IMG/VR virus record: IMGVR_UViG_3300042134_000050
Location: 1-38,083 of that record
Origin: a virus
DNA length: 38,083 nt
Direction: 5' to 3' (one strand)
Positions 1 to 6,160 of the stretch are shown in pieces (the stretch's first letter is position 1; every line of letters starts with the position of its first letter). The notes below the pieces were generated by a model, which worked only from the letters and a program-made list of their open reading frames with translations, was not told where the DNA came from and did not search any database. The position numbers and the translations under genes are program-made.

Positions 1-127
1 GGGATCGTCTTGCCGGCGAGACCAGCGAGCACCGCGGCACCGAGCATGGCCAGGGACTGGGCAATGGGGCTCGGGAGGCCGGCGGCGAGCAACTGGAGCG
101 CATCCGCTCCCGCGAGCAGCAGTGGCA
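1..127. repeat. 127-bp terminal direct repeat, left copy
   Basis: This stretch is identical, base for base, to 37957-38083. The leftward gene at 413 stays open through the joint and finds its stop at 37935, so the two ends are the same locus. A repeat of exactly 127 bases matches a common largest k-mer in de Bruijn assemblers. It is therefore more likely the overlap of a circular or circularly permuted assembly than a true terminal repeat of the virion DNA. Confidence 0.95.
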
Positions 128-413
128 CCAGGGCGGCCGGCACTAGCGGTGTGGTGAAGCGGATGGCGGGGGACGGGGCGAGCGCCAGGAAGGCTGCCAC
201 CAGCGCCACGATGCCCGCCACGGCGCTCCAGGGGTGGGGCAAGAAGCCGTAGGCCCCAGCGGCGAGCGTGGCCAGGCCGCCCGCGAGGGTGGTGGCCCAC
301 TTCGGAAGGCGGAGGGTGGGCTCGGTGGTGGTGAGTACGCCGTAGGGCGCGCCCTTGTCGTCGAGAACGGGGGCGATGCTCTCCCGGAGGCCGGGGATGG
401 TTTCAGAGGTCAT
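1..413 (-). CDS. multi-pass membrane protein, holin candidate (5' part; crosses the circle joint)
   Basis: This is the start-proximal part of a 144-residue protein that begins with ATG at 413 and continues across the joint to a TGA at 37935-37937. It is rich in Ala, Leu and Gly. Hydrophobic stretches follow one another after about residue 40, with short turns holding FLPHP and APSP, which suggests three or four membrane spans. It lies last in the L1 block, 14 bases after a gene with a membrane anchor and coiled coil. Size and topology fit a phage holin or another small inner-membrane protein. No family signature is visible, and the holin role is inferred. Confidence 0.75.
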   Translation of the reverse strand, partial: MTSETIPGLRESIAPVLDDKGAPYGVLTTTEPTLRLPKWATTLAGGLATLAAGAYGFLPHPWSAVAGIVALVAAFLALAPSPAIRFTTPLVPAALVPLLLAGADALQLLAAGLPSPIAQSLAMLGAAVLAGLAGKTI

Positions 414-427
414 GCCGGGAGTGTACC

Positions 428-886
428 TCACGCGGCGTCGGAGCCACCACGGCGGAGCGGGTGGTCTTCGCGCATGAGCAGCGTGTCCATCTTCGCCATG
501 AGAGAGACGTATTGCTGACGAACCTCGATGAGCATGAGGCCGGTGCCGTACTGCTCTTTCTGGAGGGCGTGAATCATCTCGCGCAGCTCCCGCCGCTCGC
601 GCTCCGACTCGGTTGCTCGACGCTCGAGGTCCGCCGTCAGTTTCTCTCGGGCCGCCCGCTCCGTATCCAGCGCCTCTCGGCGCGCCTTGGCCTCGGCCTC
701 CAGCCCCTCCTTCCGGGCCCCGGACTCGCTGGAGTGGTCCTGGCGGAGCGTCTCGACGCGCTCCCCCATGGTGTTGTGCGACTTGAGGAAGGCGAGCACG
801 CCGCCCCCAACGAAGAGCACCAGGCCAATGGCCACTGGCGACGACTCCGTCAGGACGCTTTGAGCCAAGAGGACCGGGAGGTGCAT
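428..886 (-). CDS. membrane-anchored coiled-coil protein (spanin-like candidate)
   Basis: A 152-residue protein. Residues 1-33 hold a hydrophobic segment (VAIGLVLFVGGGVLAFL) that would anchor it in the inner membrane. The rest, about residues 40-125, is charged, with Glu/Arg/Ala heptad-like repeats that predict a long coiled coil. This layout is that of an i-spanin (Rz-like) or a holin accessory protein, and the next gene is a holin candidate. ATG at 886 is preferred because the hydrophobic segment then sits at the N terminus. A TTG at 931 is an alternative start. No lipobox-bearing partner gene is embedded here, so the spanin role is unproven. Confidence 0.75.
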   Translation of the reverse strand: MHLPVLLAQSVLTESSPVAIGLVLFVGGGVLAFLKSHNTMGERVETLRQDHSSESGARKEGLEAEAKARREALDTERAAREKLTADLERRATESERERRELREMIHALQKEQYGTGLMLIEVRQQYVSLMAKMDTLLMREDHPLRRGGSDAA

Positions 887-934
887 GGCGTCAAGGTGCC
901 ACGTCTCCCGGTGTGCGGCAATCCGCCACAATCC

Positions 935-1318
935 CTACGGGCCCATGGACGTGTTGGGTTTCGGAGCCGGGGCCACTGGCACGAGACACTTGCCGTCCCC
1001 CTCGAACGCGCCATCCGGGCAGGGGGGCTTGGACGCATGGGGAACCCAGCAGGCCCCGTCGAACTCCACCTGAAGCCGCGGGTAACACGGAGGAGTCTTC
1101 TGTCCGGGCAGTTTCTTCGCGGCGGAGGTCAGGGCTCCTGGCGGCATCCAGACGATGTCCGAGACGAACGCGGCTGGCATGGGCTTGAGCGCGGCCGCGC
1201 GCGGCGAGACAGCGAGGCGGCCAGGAAACGCCAAGGCCCCGGCGATTATCGCCAGGGCCCCAAGGGAGGTCCCCGCCTTCACGAGCGGGGGGACGGGAGG
1301 GAGAGGTGGACGGGGCAT
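935..1318 (-). CDS. membrane-anchored protein with a Cys-rich domain resembling a myxobacterial one
   Basis: A 127-residue protein. Residues 15-33 form a membrane segment after a Pro-rich start. The C-terminal half (about 71-124) has four Cys (78, 90, 100, 111) in the pattern PGQKTPPC, GACWV, KPPC, GKCLVPV, ending in a Pro-rich NTS tail. From memory, a domain with this spacing is common in myxobacterial proteins, often at the C terminus of or beside Ser/Thr kinases; I could not check this. The domain would lie outside the membrane and could form two disulfides. It is the main clue to host lineage. Function unknown; perhaps taken from the host to act on an envelope or kinase partner. Confidence 0.8.
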   Translation of the reverse strand: MPRPPLPPVPPLVKAGTSLGALAIIAGALAFPGRLAVSPRAAALKPMPAAFVSDIVWMPPGALTSAAKKLPGQKTPPCYPRLQVEFDGACWVPHASKPPCPDGAFEGDGKCLVPVAPAPKPNTSMGP

Positions 1319-1332
1319 GGCCCCAGTCTACC

Positions 1333-1938
1333 TCACAGCGACTCGTGTTCGCGCGGCGAGCAGATACTCAGGCGTGGTGCCACGGCGCAGGGGTTGACGA
1401 TTGGAAGCATCTGGGCGGCGCTCTCGGCAACGTCAGCGCCAACACCGAGGCCAGCGGCAAAGGCGGCGCGGATGGCGTCCGCAGTCATCCTCCATTTATC
1501 GGGGTTGCTGGTCTGCCACTCGTCATTGTTGCTGGCGAACTTCAGCAGGGCTTCCAGGTCGGTGGCGGTGGCGCTACCGGGAGGCCCTCCGTTACCCTTG
1601 CAGGTATCGTCCCGGTGGCGGCGCACGGAGCGGCGAACCTTGCTCCCCTTCCCCTTCCTGACCGTTTCGTCCATCTCCGACGCTGGGTTGCTGCGCGCCT
1701 CAGAAGATGTGGACACCTCCGCCCAGGCGAGGATGTCCAAGGCCGTAGCCGCTATGCAGTCGGCGTTGGCCCCTCGAACGTACTTCGCCGCCACCTGTCC
1801 AACGCGCTGGGAACGCTGCCAGATGTCCTTCCATGCCCCCCTGTCAATGCCGTCAGGGCAGTTGGTGAGGCTCAGCGGAGGCGATGGCTGGGCAATAACA
1901 GGCGTGGCGAGCAGGCACAGCAGGGCGAGGCATTTCAT
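1333..1938 (-). CDS. Sec-exported protein of unknown function
   Basis: A 201-residue protein with a clear signal peptide: MKCLALLCLLATPVIA, then cleavage before QPSPP. The mature part has Cys in TNCPDG, ADCIAA, DTCKGN, NPCAVA and SICSPR, so disulfides are possible. The middle (about 95-125) is basic and Gly-rich, and the C-terminal third is Ala-rich and probably helical. The Cys in the leader is not in a lipobox. ATG at 1938 overlaps the upstream stop as ATGA. No family recognised. Export places it in the periplasm or outside, so lysis, envelope remodelling or superinfection exclusion are possible roles. Confidence 0.8.
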   Translation of the reverse strand: MKCLALLCLLATPVIAQPSPPLSLTNCPDGIDRGAWKDIWQRSQRVGQVAAKYVRGANADCIAATALDILAWAEVSTSSEARSNPASEMDETVRKGKGSKVRRSVRRHRDDTCKGNGGPPGSATATDLEALLKFASNNDEWQTSNPDKWRMTADAIRAAFAAGLGVGADVAESAAQMLPIVNPCAVAPRLSICSPREHESL

Positions 1939-2141
1939 GGGTTCTCCAGGGCGGCTTCGGTGACAGCGAAGATAGCAGAGAGTCCGAGGGTGGCGACCAT
2001 GTTTGGCAGGGGCTGGCCGCTATCGGGTTTCAGGGCCTTGGCCATTTTCCCCGCCTGAATGAGGGCTGAGCGGAGCCGGACCACCTCGGCCTCCAGGGCC
2101 TCCACCTCCGCGAGGTGCGTGAGCGCGAGGGCGGGGCTCAT
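1935..2141 (-). CDS. small protein of unknown function
   Basis: A 68-residue protein. An N-terminal amphipathic stretch (EVEALEAEVVRLRSAL) looks like a short coiled coil. It is followed by a weakly hydrophobic C-terminal segment (MVATLGLSAIFAV). ATGA overlaps couple it to the genes on both sides. Not recognised. A small tail-anchored membrane protein is possible. Confidence 0.7.
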   Translation of the reverse strand: MSPALALTHLAEVEALEAEVVRLRSALIQAGKMAKALKPDSGQPLPNMVATLGLSAIFAVTEAALENP

Positions 2142-2254
2142 CGACGCACCTCGCAGTAGGTTTGCCAGCCGCCTTTCGTGTAGCGCGCCATCGCGACGTA
2201 GATTCCCAGGCCTAGGGACGTGAGGATGGCGGTCGGGAAGTCCTCGCGGCTCAC
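2138..2254 (-). CDS. 38-residue single-span membrane protein
   Basis: A tiny gene with a GTG start that overlaps the upstream TGA as GTGA. A strong Shine-Dalgarno (AGGAGG) lies in the end of the upstream gene. Residues 8-24 (AILTSLGLGIYVAMARY) form one membrane span, with a short polar tail ending in CEVRR. Not recognised. It sits among other small membrane and exported proteins of L1. Confidence 0.65.
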   Translation of the reverse strand: MSREDFPTAILTSLGLGIYVAMARYTKGGWQTYCEVRR

Positions 2255-2865
2255 AGCCCCTCCTCCTTCGCGCGCTTGATGGACTGGTCGACACCAGCGG
2301 ACCACCGGGAGTAGGCGGCCTTCTCCAGTTGCTCCTCCTCCCACTGTGCTTGGCGCCGCTTCGCCGCTGCCTCGGCCATGTCCTGGGCGCGATCGACGAG
2401 GACGACGTTGATGAAGCCGTCGAGGCATTGGTGGGCCTTGCTCTCCTGTCGATAGCAGGGGTCTTCTGGGGCCTCGACGAAGCGGGAAGCGTACTTGGTA
2501 ACGGCCAGCGGAGCCCGACTCCACGCCGCGCGCAACTCCGTCTCGTGCAGGGCCATGTCGGCGATGGCGCCCAGCGCCTTTGCGTCGTCATGCCCGACAC
2601 CATGTTCGAAGTCGAACACCGCGCACACGTCCCCGGCCTGCTCGAGGACGGCGGAGCACTCGTCGCGCTCGAGCTCTTCGAGGGCGATGTGGGCGCCCGT
2701 CGATGGATCCCGAACTTCGATCACAAGAATCTCTTCGGCCCGTGGGTCAATGCAGCACTCGTACGTCCCGTGGCCCGGCACGAAGCAGTCGAACCGCACC
2801 TGCTCCGGCAGCTCGCACGTCAACGACACTGGCGTCCCGCAGGACGTTCTCAAATCCAGGTCCAT
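2251..2865 (-). CDS. unknown phage protein, acidic N-terminal half and charged helical C-terminal half
   Basis: A 204-residue protein. ATG at 2865 is chosen over an upstream start because GAGGAG lies 6 bases before it. The N-terminal half is acidic with several Cys (SCGTPVSLTCEL, FDCFVPG, YECCIDP, DECSAV, DVCAVFD) and probably beta-rich. The C-terminal third (about 140-204) is helical and charged (MAEAAAKRRQAQWEEEQLEKAAYSR is its core, positions about 165-189). No signal peptide, so it is cytoplasmic and the Cys may bind metal. Its end encodes the ribosome site of the next gene. Function unknown. Confidence 0.8.
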   Translation of the reverse strand: MDLDLRTSCGTPVSLTCELPEQVRFDCFVPGHGTYECCIDPRAEEILVIEVRDPSTGAHIALEELERDECSAVLEQAGDVCAVFDFEHGVGHDDAKALGAIADMALHETELRAAWSRAPLAVTKYASRFVEAPEDPCYRQESKAHQCLDGFINVVLVDRAQDMAEAAAKRRQAQWEEEQLEKAAYSRWSAGVDQSIKRAKEEGL

Positions 2866-2928
2866 GTTCTCTCCTCGGGCCACCACAGCCCGGCATCGCC
2901 TTTCGGCATCACTGCTAAGGCCCAAGGA

Positions 2929-3138
2929 CTACTTGCTGAACGACGACTTGAGCGCAGACTCCAGCCACAGCATGGCCTGCTCGGCGTTTGTTGCCGCCAG
3001 GGCCACCTGCCGCCCGCCCACGCTGCGGCCCACTTCCATCTGGGCGAACTGGATCGCCTTCAGCGCCTCCGCCAACTTCTCCTGCGCCTCGGTCATCTCC
3101 TGCTGTCCGGTGCGGCTCTGCTCGTTCACTGTCGTCAT
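2929..3138 (-). CDS. small helical protein of unknown function
   Basis: A 69-residue protein, almost all helical (Ala, Gln, Glu-rich). ATG at 3138 has AGGAGA at good spacing. It is flanked by gaps: a 9-bp hairpin lies between it and the upstream gene, and 63 bases without a gene follow it. It may therefore be controlled partly on its own. Not recognised. Confidence 0.75.
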   Translation of the reverse strand: MTTVNEQSRTGQQEMTEAQEKLAEALKAIQFAQMEVGRSVGGRQVALAATNAEQAMLWLESALKSSFSK

Positions 3139-3179
3139 GGCGTTCTCCTGGCGAGGCGGCATGCCCCGCAACGCCCGAA

Positions 3180-3202
3180 GCCCGCTGCTTGTGGCAGCGG
3201 GC
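3180..3202 (-). terminator. 9-bp hairpin, possible leftward terminator or attenuator
   Basis: GCCCGCTGC (3180-3188) pairs perfectly with GCAGCGGGC (3194-3202) around a 5-base loop, 8 bases after the stop of the gene ending at 3211. In the leftward transcript it is followed by TTCGGGCG, which is not a good U tract. It could weaken read-through or protect the 3' end. Confidence 0.4.
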
Positions 3203-3210
3203 GGGGTGCG

Positions 3211-3411
3211 TCAGGTGATGGCGCCGAGTCTCTGCGCCTTCATCTTCTCGGCCTGGGTGGCGTCCGACCAGTCTGCCCACACGAGGTCATCGCGGCCGAT
3301 GGCGTCTTCGGCCTTATCCACCGCCCGCCCCCCGCTCTCGTGCTCCAGGTAGCCCAGGACTTCGAATTCGGGGGTGTAGATGACGAAGGTCTTCAAGTTG
3401 TCGAGGCTCAT
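3211..3411 (-). CDS. small unknown protein, first gene after an internal operator/promoter
   Basis: A 66-residue protein. It begins with a short beta-like stretch (TFVIYTPEFEVLGYLE) and continues as a charged segment (DKAEDAIGRDDLVWADW). ATG at 3411 is chosen because AGGGAGA precedes it. It is the first gene downstream of a candidate promoter whose spacer is a perfect 16-bp palindrome, so it probably heads a separately regulated part of L1. Not recognised. Confidence 0.75.
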   Translation of the reverse strand: MSLDNLKTFVIYTPEFEVLGYLEHESGGRAVDKAEDAIGRDDLVWADWSDATQAEKMKAQRLGAIT

Positions 3412-3451
3412 CGCTGTCTCCCTGCGGCACCAGCGCCGCGTTGATGAGTCA

Positions 3452-3480
3452 TAGATACAGGCAACGATATCGTTGCGCAA
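3452..3480 (-). promoter_or_regulatory. candidate leftward promoter with a 16-bp palindromic operator in its spacer
   Basis: On the minus strand TTGCGC (3480-3475) and TATCTA (3457-3452) lie 17 bases apart. The spacer is filled by the perfect palindrome GCAACGATATCGTTGC (3461-3476). The half-site GTTGC and the longer CGTTGCGC also occur in the control region at 33656-33690, next to the Cro-like gene. Transcription would start about 35 bases before the ATG at 3411. The palindrome is certain; the promoter call is moderate because the -35 box is poor. Confidence 0.55.
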
Positions 3481-3489
3481 GAGGCGAAG

Positions 3490-4068
3490 TCACTTTTCGT
3501 CTCGGCAGCCTCGGGCAATGGCGAGCAGGACATCGCGGAAGGCTGGCGGAGTGGCGCTCGCCCCTCGCTTCGACAGCGTCGGCTTGTTTCGGTCGAACCA
3601 GCCTACCTGGTGGGTGCCGGGGCGGCGGCTCCAGTCGAGCTCCATGGGCCTGGGGCTCACGGTGTAGAGCCACGTGCGCTTGCGGGCGGGATGGCCGTAG
3701 GCGCTCTGCCACACCTCGCACACCCAGCCTCCGTCAAGGCATCTCCGCCAGCCGATGCCCTCGGGCCGCGTGAGGCCGTGCGCGGGCCATGCGTTGCTGC
3801 CAGCGGGGTGCTCCAGGACGCCGCCCCACTGACGCACGGATGCCAGCGCCGCGGCGAAGCACCCGCCATCGTTGCCGGGTCGGTTGTGCTCCCCACCCCA
3901 GCGCTTGAAGTTGAGTGCGGCAAAGTTCACCCACAACTGGCAGGGGGGGTGCGCCACTACCGGCCAGGGGCCCGCGTAGCTCCTGGCGTCCCGGGCCTCT
4001 GGCCACACGTCCACCCCGGGCAGGCCGGCGTAGCATCCGCGCTCGTCCACGTAGAGGGCGGCGATCAT
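3490..4068 (-). CDS. C5-cytosine-methyltransferase-like phage protein
   Basis: A 192-residue protein of a family I know from Gram-negative phages and prophages. Visible marks: an N-terminal VDERGCYAGLPGVDVW, then HPPCQLW (40-46) like the PCQ catalytic motif IV of C5 DNA methyltransferases, LEHPAGS (85-91) at the place of the motif VI Glu, ARKRTWLY (128-135), and a closing TPPAFRDVLL (173-182). It is far shorter than a full C5 enzyme (over 300 residues) and lacks a clear target-recognition domain. It may methylate phage DNA against restriction or bind a modified nucleotide. The start overlaps the upstream stop as ATGA. Family moderately sure, activity unproven. Confidence 0.75.
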   Translation of the reverse strand: MIAALYVDERGCYAGLPGVDVWPEARDARSYAGPWPVVAHPPCQLWVNFAALNFKRWGGEHNRPGNDGGCFAAALASVRQWGGVLEHPAGSNAWPAHGLTRPEGIGWRRCLDGGWVCEVWQSAYGHPARKRTWLYTVSPRPMELDWSRRPGTHQVGWFDRNKPTLSKRGASATPPAFRDVLLAIARGCRDEK

Positions 4069-4253
4069 GGCTTCGGTGCCTCGCGCAGCTCCGGGAAGGG
4101 GGCCAGGAGGGAGCGGAACTGCTCGAGCGTCATGTTTACCCCGGAGGACTCGATGCCGTCCGACGTCGTGAGGATGTACCGACCGGATGGATATCCCAGA
4201 GGGGCCACGTACTCGCCCGGTGCCGTCTCCACCTTCATGAAGCGCTCGGTCAT
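4065..4253 (-). CDS. small unknown protein
   Basis: A 62-residue protein. ATG at 4253 has a strong GGAGGA upstream, which rules out longer readings of the frame. It holds a beta-like first half (YVAPLGYPSGRYILTTSDG) and a helical end (TLEQFRSLLAPF). ATGA overlaps link it to the methyltransferase-like gene and to the upstream membrane peptide gene. Not recognised. Confidence 0.75.
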   Translation of the reverse strand: MTERFMKVETAPGEYVAPLGYPSGRYILTTSDGIESSGVNMTLEQFRSLLAPFPELREAPKP

Positions 4254-4363
4254 GGCTTCCTCCTCCAGATGTCTCGGGCGATGGCCAGGAGGACGCAACA
4301 GGTAGCGAGCGCGGTGACGGAAACTGCGGCGGCGAGCACGAGCAGGGCGGTGTCGGGACTCAT
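4250..4363 (-). CDS. 37-residue single-span membrane peptide
   Basis: A tiny gene between two coupled neighbours, with ATGA overlap on both sides. Residues 6-27 (ALLVLAAAVSVTALATCCVLLA) are strongly hydrophobic, followed by a basic tail IARDIWRRKP, so the C terminus should face the cytoplasm. Function unknown. Its tight coupling supports it as a real gene. Confidence 0.65.
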   Translation of the reverse strand: MSPDTALLVLAAAVSVTALATCCVLLAIARDIWRRKP

Positions 4364-4719
4364 GCGCCCTCCGTCCCAGCCCACAGGGCCTGCATGTGCT
4401 TCCACTTGCCCTGGAGCCATGCGCGCACCGCCGCTTCGTCCTCGGGCCCCACCTTGACGTGGTGGCTGCATGAGATGCTCTTGCGCTGAAGCACATAACC
4501 GAGTTTCAGCGTCCCGGCCCCGTGCACGCTCTCCGGATTCCCGTCCTCGTCCAGGGCCTCCACCCAGTCCCAGCGGCACAGGAGGTTCAGGTCATCGTCA
4601 GCATCGCCCCAGGCGGCCATGAACTCCGCCCACGAGTCGTAGGTGAAGTGCCACCCATTCTTGAAGAAGTTGCCCTCGTTCCAGTAATACGGGTGCTCGT
4701 GCTCCCAGATGTGGCTCAT
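4360..4719 (-). CDS. unknown soluble phage protein rich in Trp and acidic residues
   Basis: A 119-residue protein. The first half is rich in Trp, His and Asp (HIWEHEHPYYWNEGNFF, FTYDSWAEFMAAWGDADDDL). The second half has beta-like segments and a CSHHVKVGPEDEAAVRAWLQ stretch. No signal peptide or membrane span. ATG at 4719 overlaps the stop of the XRE-type regulator gene as ATGA, so it is the second gene of L1 and probably expressed early with the regulator. No family recognised. Confidence 0.8.
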   Translation of the reverse strand: MSHIWEHEHPYYWNEGNFFKNGWHFTYDSWAEFMAAWGDADDDLNLLCRWDWVEALDEDGNPESVHGAGTLKLGYVLQRKSISCSHHVKVGPEDEAAVRAWLQGKWKHMQALWAGTEGA

Positions 4720-5066
4720 GCGCCCTCCAGGGCGGAGGCGATGCGCAAGACCTGCTCGTCCGTCAGCGTCCTCCAGCGGTGCGCGAGCGCGAGCGCGATG
4801 GTGTCGCGCGGTCCGGACACGCCAAGGGGCAGCGTGGACTCCTTGTAGTAGCGCGCCCGGGCGTCCATGAGCGGCCGCCACTCGACGCCGAGCGCGACCG
4901 CCACGTCCATGGTCCGCTGGGGCCCCCAGGGCGCCCGTCTGTCGTGTTCCATGTCGGACACGTAGGAAGCCGTGATGCTCAACTTCTCGGCCACCCACTC
5001 CAGCGTCCTGCCCGCGTCCTGCCGGGCCTCGCGCAGTAGCTCCCCGTACGTCTTTGCTGTAGTCAT
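4716..5066 (-). CDS. XRE/Cro-CI family transcriptional regulator
   Basis: A 116-residue protein. An N-terminal helix-turn-helix domain covers residues 5-62, with the typical TLEWVAEKLSITASYVSDMEHDRR region (helices 2-3 at about 21-44). A C-terminal segment (about 65-116) probably oligomerises. It should bind the 5067-5563 control region and repress L1, R1 or itself. ATG at 5066 lies 7 bases after a TATATT box on the minus strand (5078-5073), so the mRNA may begin at the ATG with no leader. No RecA-type self-cleavage domain is seen. It is either a short repressor or a Cro-like protein. Confidence 0.88.
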   Translation of the reverse strand: MTTAKTYGELLREARQDAGRTLEWVAEKLSITASYVSDMEHDRRAPWGPQRTMDVAVALGVEWRPLMDARARYYKESTLPLGVSGPRDTIALALAHRWRTLTDEQVLRIASALEGA

Positions 5067-5072
5067 ACAACG

Positions 5073-5101
5073 AATATACGCGTAAACGCGGAGAATTGTA
5101 G
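5073..5101 (-). promoter_or_regulatory. candidate XRE gene promoter with operator
   Basis: On the minus strand TATATT (5078-5073) is a fair -10 box. Directly upstream lies CGCGTAAACGCG (5079-5090), a 5-bp inverted repeat around AA, placed where a repressor would block the polymerase. The -35 region is weak (CTACAA). Expected initiation falls at or next to the ATG at 5066. Confidence 0.45.
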
Positions 5102-5136
5102 GACGCGGCACGTCGTCGAGGCTTGCTGACCCAGTG

Positions 5137-5171
5137 GGGTGTCCGATTTTCAGACACCCACCTGTCTGAAA
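5137..5171 (+). promoter_or_regulatory. two mutually exclusive hairpins (possible RNA switch)
   Basis: GGGTGTC (5137-5143) pairs with GACACCC (5153-5159). TTTCAGACA (5148-5156) pairs with TGTCTGAAA (5163-5171). The arms overlap at 5153-5156, so only one stem can form at a time. This is the layout of an attenuator or a pair of overlapping protein-binding sites in the leader of the late genes. Confidence 0.4.
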
Positions 5172-5203
5172 CGAGGACGCGCGGAGAAGTCGGTTCTGTG
5201 GTA

Positions 5204-5227
5204 CCCGGGGGAGTTAACGACCCCGGG
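5204..5227. promoter_or_regulatory. 7-bp inverted repeat with a central GTTAAC
   Basis: CCCGGGG (5204-5210) and CCCCGGG (5221-5227) flank GAGTTAACGA, whose centre GTTAAC is itself a palindrome. It is followed by AGGTCTTGTTAGG. It may be a weak hairpin terminator or a protein-binding site. Function unknown. Confidence 0.3.
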
Positions 5228-5563
5228 AGGTCTTGTTAGGGCTCCGGTGGTCGCAGGCTCCCACCTGCGCTGCGCGCCGTGCGGCTCGACGCCGCCGGAC
5301 GTCCGCTGCGGGCTGTCCGCTGCCGCGCCATGCTCCGACACGCCGAGGGGCCACGGGCATTCAGCCTGACCCACAGCCTCTGCCGGCGCCGTTGCTGGCC
5401 GGGTGACAGCCCTTCCTGGCGCTCTCGAACACGCGAAGCGGGTTCCGACCGAAGGTCGACGACGGGCAGGGCGCGGTAATCGAGGGAGTCGTGGTAGTCT
5501 CGGCAACTCGCTGTCGTCGGAAGCGAGCGAGCGTTTTGCCAGCAAGCATGCTACTTTGTGTGC

Positions 5564-6160
5564 ATGGCGAGCACCGAAGAAGGCGCCCAGGCACCCGGGG
5601 CGAAGAGAGGCAATCCCAACTGGAAGAAGGACGGGCCGTCGCCCAACCCGTCCGGGCTCACGAAGTCGCACCGGGAATTCCGCCGGGCCTTCATGGAGCG
5701 CGTCCCTGACGCCCTCGATCTTCTCGGGAAGTGGATGGAGGGTGGCGAGAGCGTCACCGAGGAAAACCAGCGCTTCGCTGTGCAGACGGTGTTGAACCGG
5801 GGTCTCGGCAAGGAGGGCAAGGCGAGCGAGCTCCCAGTCCTGGAAGCCCCGGTGGCCGCAGAGGGCGCCTCCGACACCCAGGCGCTGCTCGAGCGTACCC
5901 GGGCACTCATGGCCGTGGGCCTCGCGACGCTCCAAGCCCAGCAAGGCGCGGGAGACTTGGGCCCCGAGGCCCTGGAGCGGCTCGGCGGCGTGGCGCGCAG
6001 CCTGGGTGACATGCTCGTCGCGGAGGAGAAGGCCCGGCAGGCGAGCAAGCTGTCGGGGCTCAGCACGGACGAACTCGTGGACGTGGTGGGCAAGCTGCTG
6101 CCCCGCGAGGCCCTGGAGCGCATGTTGGCCGCCCGGCAGGCGGACGAGGTGAAGCCGTGA
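5564..6160 (+). CDS. terminase small subunit (probable)
   Basis: A 198-residue protein and the first gene of the late block. The N terminus has a basic Gly/Pro/Asn-rich stretch (AKRGNPNWKKDGPSPNPSG, residues about 13-31) like the GxPNP start of small terminases and DUF5681 proteins. It continues as a helical, charged protein. It would form the ring that recognises phage DNA and loads it on the large terminase encoded 1.7 kb downstream. ATG at 5564 is used; a GTG at 5558 is an alternative. Neither has a clear Shine-Dalgarno, so leader RNA structure may matter. The call rests on the motif and position. Confidence 0.8.
   Translation: MASTEEGAQAPGAKRGNPNWKKDGPSPNPSGLTKSHREFRRAFMERVPDALDLLGKWMEGGESVTEENQRFAVQTVLNRGLGKEGKASELPVLEAPVAAEGASDTQALLERTRALMAVGLATLQAQQGAGDLGPEALERLGGVARSLGDMLVAEEKARQASKLSGLSTDELVDVVGKLLPREALERMLAARQADEVKP

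Larger units (their letters stand above)
5067..5563. promoter_or_regulatory. 497-bp non-coding divergent control region and R1 leader
   Basis: No convincing gene lies here; the open frames look like chance in GC-rich DNA. It separates the leftward XRE gene from the rightward small terminase. It holds an operator-like inverted repeat at 5079-5090, two mutually exclusive hairpins at 5137-5171, a 7-bp inverted repeat at 5204-5227, and a small hairpin CGACC-GAA-GGTCG at 5446-5458. I see no strong rightward -35/-10 pair. A long structured leader before the late genes fits control by attenuation or antitermination, or a packaging or attachment site. These roles are inference. Confidence 0.6.

Noticed and set aside
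1-127. True virion terminal repeat of a T7-like genome
   Set aside because: The length equals a standard assembly k-mer, the repeat lies inside a gene, and no terminal-repeat hallmarks are seen. Coverage data would decide.
461-1963. Rightward 500-codon frame in the L1 region
   Set aside because: It runs against a chain of leftward genes that have signal peptides, membrane segments and ATGA overlaps, and its composition is that of an antisense frame.
5150-5944. Leftward frame across the 5067-5563 control region
   Set aside because: It extends into the small terminase on the other strand, lacks a ribosome site and has low-complexity Arg/Pro/Leu content.
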